From an uncultured bacterium (GTDB lineage Bacteria > Desulfobacterota > Desulfovibrionia > Desulfovibrionales > Desulfovibrionaceae): a DNA stretch of 14,253 nucleotides. The stretch is taken from NCBI GenBank assembly GCA_905215675.1, contig CAJMRA010000022.1:1-14253 (forward strand). The letters are read 5' to 3'. Made by a program: the position numbers and the translations under genes. Below the pieces are notes generated by a model, which did not search any database, was not told the DNA's origin, and saw only the letters and a program-made list of their open reading frames with translations. How positions within the stretch are numbered: position 1 is the stretch's first letter; each line of letters starts with the position of its first letter. Positions 9,994 to 14,253 of the stretch are shown in pieces.

Positions 9994-11937
9994 TCAGCGC
10001 CCGCGGTACTGCCGCTTGTCGCCGACGCGCACGGTAATCTTTTCGCGATCCATATATTCAAGAATGGCTATCAGATACTTGCGCGACAGGCCCAGCAGCG
10101 TCTTGAGTCCGGCCACGTCCAGATCGTCGTGATCCGCGAACCAGGCGCGCACCTTGTCCAGAATTTCATCCATGGCCGCGCGCGAGCAGTAGAGGCCGTC
10201 CTTGAGCCGGACGAGGCGTTTTTCCTCACACAGCAGTTTCAGGACCGGCGCGGCCTGCTTTTCCGTGGTCTCAAGTTCTTCCAGCACGTCCTTGAGGTTG
10301 GGCGGCGTCATGCCCGCCCTGTCGTGCGCCTCCAGCAGCGCCGTCCGCAGGCGTTCCTCGTTCCCGCCGAGATTGACCTTGTGCGACGGCAGGCGCAGGC
10401 CGTCGCCTTCCCGGACGAGCAGGCCCCGTTTCAGGGCCAGTTCCAGGACCTTCTGCGTCAGGCGCGGCGGAAGTCCGGCGCTCCAGCCCGCGCAGACGGC
10501 CCCCTGGCTGACGGCGGGCTTGAGCGGTTCCTTTGTGTGGCACTGTCCGGCGCGGGCCACGCAGGCGTCGAGCAGCCGTTGCAGGGCCGAAGAGCTTATC
10601 CATGCGCGGCTTTCCTTGTCCCAGCAGAGGACGTCCCCGCGCGAGGCCATGTCCTGAAGGCGTTTTTGCAGGGGCGTCGCCCCCAGTCCGGTCAGCGTCT
10701 GAAGATGGGGAACGTCCGCTCCGGCGGGGCCGGCCAGTTCGAGCGCCGCGGATACCAGCGGCGCGGCCGTGTGCGCCGTCAGATAGTCCGGCGTCGCCAG
10801 TTCCGGCAGGCGCGTCAGCAAATCCAGTCTGGCGGCCCGTTGCGGGTCCCGGGCGCGCAGTTCCGGCGGCAGGGGGCTGACCACCACGCCGCCCGCCACC
10901 GTGCGCAGCGGCGAATAGGCCCGCAGCACGCAATGATCGCCGAATATGCCGACCATGTCTTCGGAAAAGCGGACTTCGGCAAGACAGCTTTCGCCGGGGG
11001 CCAGACGATCCCGATCATAAAAGCGCACGCGCGCCGCGCATTCGCGCGTGCCGTGATGGAAATGCACTTCCGTGCGCTGTCGCAGGGGCCGGGGCGCGGA
11101 CGCAAGGCAGGAGAGGCGGATCAGCCAGCGGCGGGAAGGAAAGAGCGTGCCGGGGCGGCAGATCACGTCGCCGCGGCGGATGTCGTCCACTTCTACGCCC
11201 TGCACGTTCATGGCGCAGCGGCGGCCGACGCGCACGACCTCGGCGGGGGTCCCGTGACATTGCAGGCTGCGCGCCCGGCTCAGCGTCCCCTGCGGCTGGA
11301 TGCACACCTCCTCGCCCGCTTCCACGGCGCCGGAAGCGACCGTGCCGGTCACGACCGTGCCGTGTCCCCTGAGCGTGAACACGCGATCCACCGGAAGGCG
11401 GAAAATATCCGAGCCGTCCCGGGCGGGCATTTTCTTCACGCTGTCGAAAATATATTTTTTCAGCGCGTCCAGTCCCTGCCCGGTCGATGCCGAAACGGGA
11501 AAAATGGGCGCGCCCTCCAGAAAACTGCCCGCCACGAACTGGCGGATGTCTTCCGTGACCAGCGCCAGCCACTCGTCGTCCACCATGTCGATCTTGGTCA
11601 GGGCCACGAAACCGCGCCGTATGCCGAGCAGCGAACAGATTTCCAGATGTTCCCGCGTCTGGGGCATGACGCCTTCGTCCGCGGCAACGACCAGCATCAC
11701 GAAGTCCACGCCGGATGCGCCCGCCACCATGTTCTTGACGAATCGTTCATGTCCGGGCACGTCCACGATGCCGAGCCGTTCGCCGTCGGGCATGTCCGCC
11801 CAGGCGAAACCCAGTTCGATGGTGATGCCGCGCCGTTTTTCCTCTTCGAGGCGATCGCAGTCAATGCCCGTCAACGCCCGTACCAGCGACGTTTTGCCGT
11901 GATCGATATGTCCGGCCGTACCCATGACTACTGACAT
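9994..11937 (-). CDS. selB: selenocysteine-specific translation elongation factor SelB
   Basis: A 647-residue GTPase that delivers Sec-tRNA(Sec) to UGA codons by binding the SECIS hairpin in the mRNA. The length is slightly above E. coli SelB (614). The GTPase domain carries G1 AGHIDHGKT (8-16), G2 GITIE (37-41), G3 DVPGH (59-63), G4 TKID (114-117) and G5 SAS (149-151). The beta-barrel domains follow (VDRVFTLRGHGTVVTGT near 183-199). Four C-terminal winged-helix modules run from about 375, ending SRKYLIAILEYMDR (618-631) and VGDKRQYR, as in other SelB proteins. The start at 11937 has GGAGG 4 nt upstream and yields the family N-terminus; a second in-frame Met at residue 5 is the alternative. 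The presence of selB means the organism probably makes selenoproteins. Neither selA nor a tRNA(Sec) gene is found in the window. Confidence 0.96.
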   Translation of the reverse strand: MSVVMGTAGHIDHGKTSLVRALTGIDCDRLEEEKRRGITIELGFAWADMPDGERLGIVDVPGHERFVKNMVAGASGVDFVMLVVAADEGVMPQTREHLEICSLLGIRRGFVALTKIDMVDDEWLALVTEDIRQFVAGSFLEGAPIFPVSASTGQGLDALKKYIFDSVKKMPARDGSDIFRLPVDRVFTLRGHGTVVTGTVASGAVEAGEEVCIQPQGTLSRARSLQCHGTPAEVVRVGRRCAMNVQGVEVDDIRRGDVICRPGTLFPSRRWLIRLSCLASAPRPLRQRTEVHFHHGTRECAARVRFYDRDRLAPGESCLAEVRFSEDMVGIFGDHCVLRAYSPLRTVAGGVVVSPLPPELRARDPQRAARLDLLTRLPELATPDYLTAHTAAPLVSAALELAGPAGADVPHLQTLTGLGATPLQKRLQDMASRGDVLCWDKESRAWISSSALQRLLDACVARAGQCHTKEPLKPAVSQGAVCAGWSAGLPPRLTQKVLELALKRGLLVREGDGLRLPSHKVNLGGNEERLRTALLEAHDRAGMTPPNLKDVLEELETTEKQAAPVLKLLCEEKRLVRLKDGLYCSRAAMDEILDKVRAWFADHDDLDVAGLKTLLGLSRKYLIAILEYMDREKITVRVGDKRQYRGR

Positions 11938-11951
11938 GATTCCTCCACCTG

Positions 11952-12010
11952 AGAGCATTTTCAGCTTGAAGCGCGCGTTGCGTTTCAAACCTTACGGCCT
12001 GTCGTTTCGC
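11952..12010 (+). repeat. family-1 palindromic repeat, copy B
   Basis: AGAGCATTTTCAGCTTGAA, then CGTTTCAAACC and TACGGCCTGTCGTTTC, match copy A with several substitutions. The stem is imperfect here (GCTTGAAGCGC with GCGTTTCAAAC). It begins only 15 bp upstream of the selB start codon, next to the ribosome-binding site, so it lies in the selB mRNA leader if transcription starts upstream of it. Confidence 0.8.
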
Positions 12011-12020
12011 GTGTTAACAC
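12011..12020. promoter_or_regulatory. GTGTTAACAC palindrome upstream of selB
   Basis: A perfect 10-bp palindrome about 74 bp upstream of the selB start, immediately beyond repeat copy B. It could be a regulator site. No matching promoter boxes are clear. Confidence 0.25.
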
Positions 12021-12055
12021 TACATCGTTTTGCTGGGGGGGAAGGAACCCCCCTT

Positions 12056-12117
12056 ATCTCTGCTGTCGATGCCCGTAGCTTCCTGCGTCGCAACGGGCAC
12101 GGCCTGCGGCCGCCTTC
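12056..12117 (+). repeat. 62-bp direct repeat, copy 1
   Basis: It is identical to 14128-14189 except for one base (12085 G, 14157 T). The similarity extends further left as a G-run/A-rich loop/C-run hairpin in both copies, with different run lengths. Inside, TGCCCGT and ACGGGCA are inverted partners, as are GGCC and GGCC. It lies in the same orientation as the second copy. Confidence 0.9.
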
Positions 12118-12272
12118 GGTCGCGGCTGGCGCACAAGGGGCCCAGCCTTTCCGCAGGAAAGGCGTTCCCGTAATTTTCCCCCCAGGCCCCCTATCCTTCC
12201 CCCAACGCGCTTTTTCAGAGGGGACACAGGGCGGTAAATACTTTTCAAAGGCTATGTGTCGCCTGTATTTTT

Positions 12273-12292
12273 CTATTTATTGAAATAAATAG
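12273..12292. promoter_or_regulatory. 20-bp AT-rich palindrome in the comM-selB gap
   Basis: CTATTTATT and AATAAATAG are perfect 9-bp inverted arms separated by GA, in a roughly 60-bp AT-rich island within GC-rich DNA. It is operator-like, or a bent-DNA or protein-binding site. It directly abuts the family-2 element. Confidence 0.4.
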
Positions 12293-12299
12293 GAATATT

Positions 12300-12384
12300 A
12301 GAGCGTTTCACCTTTGAAAAAGGTGAAACGCGAGGCGCTGTGCCGCCGTCTCGCGTCCTGCCCTGTTCAAGGGCAAAACGCTCT
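12300..12384 (+). repeat. two-hairpin dispersed element (family 2), full copy
   Basis: It is bounded by AGAGCG and CGCTCT, which are inverted repeats. The left hairpin is a perfect 13-bp stem GCGTTTCACCTTT/AAAGGTGAAACGC with a 3-nt loop (12303-12331). The right hairpin is TGCCCT/AGGGCA (12359-12364/12370-12375). Between them lies GAGGCGCTGTGCCGCCGTCTC. The right 51 bp match 22-72. It looks like a REP/BIME or MITE-like palindromic element. No transposase is nearby. Confidence 0.75.
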
Positions 12385-12531
12385 GAGGGAAATTGCGTAA
12401 GAGTGTCGAGGCAGGTTTGTCTCCCCGCCGTTATTGCGGGAGCAGATCGGGGAGCGGGAAAACGCGGCGTTGCGGAACGTCCGCCGTTTCATGCTTGTAC
12501 GCCAGAGCGCGGACCGATGCAACGCGCCGCG

Positions 12532-14073
12532 TCAGCGGCGATCCAGAACCCGCAGGGAGACGGCCTCGGCCAGATGCGGCAGGGCAAGCGGGATGGTTTC
12601 GTGACCGCCCGTCCGCACGGTTTCCAGATCGGCGATGGTGCGCGCCAGTCGCAGCACGCGCGTATAGGCGCGCGCCGAAAGACCCAGACGCCGGACGGCG
12701 TTTTCCAGCAGGGCGTGTCCCGCGGCGTCCGGCGCGCACCAGCGTTCCAGCAGGCTGCCGGAGAGATCGGCGTTGCAGCGGGCGGGCTCGTCCGCGTAGC
12801 GTTCCTGTTGCAGACGCCGGGCCGCGGTCACCCGCGCGCGGATGGTCGCCGATGTTTCGCCGTCTCCGGCGGAGCGCAGCGCTTCATACGGCACGGCGGG
12901 CACTTCCACATGCACGTCGATACGATCCAGCAGCGGGCCGGACAGTTTCGCCCGGTAGCGTTCCCGCTGATCCTCGCGGCAGGTGCAGGCATGCGTCGGG
13001 TCGCCCAGATAGCCGCACGGACAGGGATTCATGGCGGCCGCCAGCATGCAGGACGCCGGGTAGACGACGCTCTGACTGGCGCGCGCGATGCTTACCCGGC
13101 CGTCTTCCAGCGGCTGGCGCAGCGCTTCCAGCGTGCTCTTGCGATATTCCGGCAGTTCGTCCAGAAAAAGCACGCCCCTGTGCGCCAGCGTGACTTCCCC
13201 CGGGCGCGGCCAGGTGCCGCCGCCCACCAGCGCGGCGTCCGAAACGGTATGGTGCGGCGAACGAAAGGGCCGCCTCGTCACGAGGCCCTGTCCTGGCCGC
13301 AGTTGGCCTGCCACGCTGTAGATTCTGGTCACCTCGAGCGCTTCCTCGAAGTCCAGCGGGGGGAGGATGGTCGGCAGGCGCTGGGCCAGCATGCTCTTGC
13401 CGCTGCCGGGAGGACCTATCAGCAGAATATTGTGGCCGCCCGCCGCCGCGATTTCCAGCGCGCGCTTGGCGGCCTGCTGCCCCTTCACTTCCGCGTAATC
13501 CAGCGGCAGGTCCGCCGCGTCTTCTCCGGGACGCGTCGGCGGCGTCGGTTCCAGCGGGGTTTCTCCGGCCAGAAAGGAGGCGCACTGCGCCAGCCCGGCG
13601 GGCGCGAATACGGACAGGTCCCGCACCGCGGCCGCTTCCGCGGCGTTGCCCGGCGGCACGATGATGCCGCGCATGCCCAGATCGCGCGCCAGAACGGCCA
13701 GAGGCAGGATGCCCGGCACGGGCTTGAGTTCGCCGGACAGGGAAAGTTCCCCGGCCATGAGATAGGCTCCCGCCGCTTCGGCGGGCAGCAGACCCGCGGC
13801 GGCCAGCAGCCCCATGGCCAGCGGCAGATCGTAGGCCGTGCCGTTCTTGCGGCGTCCGGCGGGCGCGAGATTGACCGTCACCCGCGACGGAGGCAGGCGG
13901 AATGCCGCCGCCCGCAGGGCGGAAAAGACCCGCTCCCGCGCCTCCCGTACGGCCGTTTCCGCAAGACCCACCAGATTGAAGGCGGGCAGGCCCTGTCGCG
14001 TGCAGTCAACCTCCAGTTCCACCGGATAGGCGTCCACGCCCTCAATCCCGCCGGACAACAGGCGTACGATCAT
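12532..14073 (-). CDS. comM: ComM/YifB family AAA+ ATPase (Mg-chelatase-like)
   Basis: A 513-residue cytoplasmic protein, close to the E. coli YifB length (506). ComM proteins are hexameric helicases that drive branch migration during integration of incoming DNA in naturally competent bacteria, and are widespread in others. The N-terminal Lon-like ChlI domain spans about 20-140 (VTVNLAPAGRRKNGTAYDLP at 65-84). The AAA+ domain has Walker A GPPGSGKS (220-227), Walker B VLFLDE (301-306) and LLDRIDVHVE (381-390) with the likely arginine finger. A cysteine cluster, Cys351/353/363/365 in NPCPCG and ACTC, is typical of the family. The helical lid follows to the C-terminus. The start at 14073 has AAGGAG 8 nt upstream; a longer frame to 14172 would run into the 62-bp repeat and is rejected. 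A 6-bp hairpin (12525-12540) overlaps the stop. No other competence gene is nearby. Confidence 0.95.
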   Translation of the reverse strand: MIVRLLSGGIEGVDAYPVELEVDCTRQGLPAFNLVGLAETAVREARERVFSALRAAAFRLPPSRVTVNLAPAGRRKNGTAYDLPLAMGLLAAAGLLPAEAAGAYLMAGELSLSGELKPVPGILPLAVLARDLGMRGIIVPPGNAAEAAAVRDLSVFAPAGLAQCASFLAGETPLEPTPPTRPGEDAADLPLDYAEVKGQQAAKRALEIAAAGGHNILLIGPPGSGKSMLAQRLPTILPPLDFEEALEVTRIYSVAGQLRPGQGLVTRRPFRSPHHTVSDAALVGGGTWPRPGEVTLAHRGVLFLDELPEYRKSTLEALRQPLEDGRVSIARASQSVVYPASCMLAAAMNPCPCGYLGDPTHACTCREDQRERYRAKLSGPLLDRIDVHVEVPAVPYEALRSAGDGETSATIRARVTAARRLQQERYADEPARCNADLSGSLLERWCAPDAAGHALLENAVRRLGLSARAYTRVLRLARTIADLETVRTGGHETIPLALPHLAEAVSLRVLDRR

Positions 14074-14127
14074 AATACGGACTCCTTGCTCGAACGCATT
14101 GACTGGTTGGGGGAAGGGGAACCCCTC

Positions 14128-14189
14128 ATCTCTGCTGTCGATGCCCGTAGCTTCCTTCGTCGCAACGGGCACGGCCTGCGGCCGCCTTC
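14128..14189 (+). repeat. 62-bp direct repeat, copy 2
   Basis: It matches 12056-12117 at 61 of 62 positions in the same orientation. Similarity stops sharply at CCTTC, after which family-1 copy A begins (TCTAGAGC). It lies about 55 bp upstream of the comM start, so it may be in the comM leader. Confidence 0.9.
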
Positions 14190-14190
14190 T

Positions 14191-14247
14191 AGAGCATTTT
14201 CAGTTTGAAACGCTGCGCGTTTCAAACCATACGGCCTGTCGTTTCAC
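14191..14247 (+). repeat. family-1 palindromic repeat, copy A
   Basis: AGAGCATTTTCA is followed by a perfect 11-bp stem GTTTGAAACGC/GCGTTTCAAAC around TGC, then CATACGGCCTGTCGTTTC. It is the best-formed copy in the window and is used as the reference for the family. It lies upstream of comM at the right edge. Confidence 0.85.
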
Positions 14248-14253
14248 GGAAAA

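Larger units (their letters stand above)
11938..12531. other. 594-bp comM-selB gap, repeat-rich
   Basis: No credible gene or tRNA is seen. From left to right it holds repeat family-1 copy B, the palindrome GTGTTAACAC (12011-12020), and a G-run/C-run hairpin (12035-12041/12048-12053) leading into the 62-bp repeat. Next come a hairpin GCCTTTCC/GGAAAGGC (12145-12152/12156-12163), an AT-rich island (about 12240-12300) with a perfect palindrome, and the family-2 element (12300-12384). A roughly 145-bp stretch follows to the comM stop, which includes CTCCC/GGGAG pairing near 12421-12442. The selB promoter should be here, but I cannot place it. Confidence 0.6.

Noticed and set aside
11924..12283. 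Possible 119-residue plus-strand protein containing the 62-bp repeat
   Set aside because: It begins inside the selB start region, has no ribosome site, and is mostly low-complexity sequence from repeats and hairpins. The shared stretch is explained by the repeat itself.
12300..12384. Family-2 element as an intrinsic terminator of comM
   Set aside because: The strong hairpin has no T tract after the stem on the minus strand (TCTAATATTCC follows), and a related sequence recurs after ackA, which has its own terminator. It fits a dispersed repeat better.
11938..12531. tRNA(Sec) or selA near selB
   Set aside because: No cloverleaf-like sequence with a T-loop GTTCRA and acceptor pairing is seen in the gap, and no selA frame is present on either side within the window.
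12532..14073. Magnesium chelatase subunit ChlI/BchI for chlorophyll synthesis
   Set aside because: The N-terminal Lon-like domain, the length of 513 and the NPCPCG cysteine cluster fit ComM/YifB; no other tetrapyrrole chelatase subunit is nearby.

Overview
The window looks like a GC-rich chromosome segment of an anaerobic member of the Desulfovibrionaceae (Desulfovibrio / Bilophila / Mailhella type). This is inferred from a one-polypeptide pyruvate:ferredoxin oxidoreductase with pta and ackA beside it, a long-form Pta, a selenocysteine elongation factor, and a GC-rich sequence with AT-rich operator-like islands. Family and genus were not tested by any search. All six protein genes I can support lie on the minus strand. 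I see no tRNA, rRNA, CRISPR array, transposase, prophage or defence gene.

Read in the direction of transcription (right to left), the layout is: comM (YifB-type AAA+ ATPase, 14073-12532); a 594-bp repeat-rich gap; selB (11937-9994) ending at a clear intrinsic terminator; a CoA-disulfide/persulfide reductase fused to a rhodanese domain (9802-8093); a 482-bp gap with a repeat and the best promoter candidate of the window; por (7610-4068); pta (3912-1813); and ackA (1378-164), which ends at a strong intrinsic terminator near the left edge.

The left half is one metabolic unit. POR turns pyruvate into acetyl-CoA, CO2 and reduced ferredoxin, Pta makes acetyl phosphate, and AckA makes acetate and ATP. 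This is the substrate-level phosphorylation route of incomplete oxidisers. The three genes are in pathway order, but por and pta are separated by three back-to-back stem-loops and pta and ackA by 434 bp. The right half is housekeeping or stress related: recombination helicase, Sec decoding and sulfane-sulfur/thiol redox.

The least-explained content is in the gaps. There are at least three kinds of short dispersed palindromic repeat: (1) a ~55-bp element with an 11-bp stem, four copies all in one orientation, two of which differ by a compensatory base-pair change; (2) an ~85-bp two-hairpin element with AGAGCG/CGCTCT ends at 12300-12384, with a related partial copy at 22-72; (3) a 62-bp near-identical direct repeat at 12056-12117 and 14128-14189. 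Kinds 1 and 3 together bracket comM. I found no convincing new defence or biosynthetic system. The repeats are the part most worth following up.
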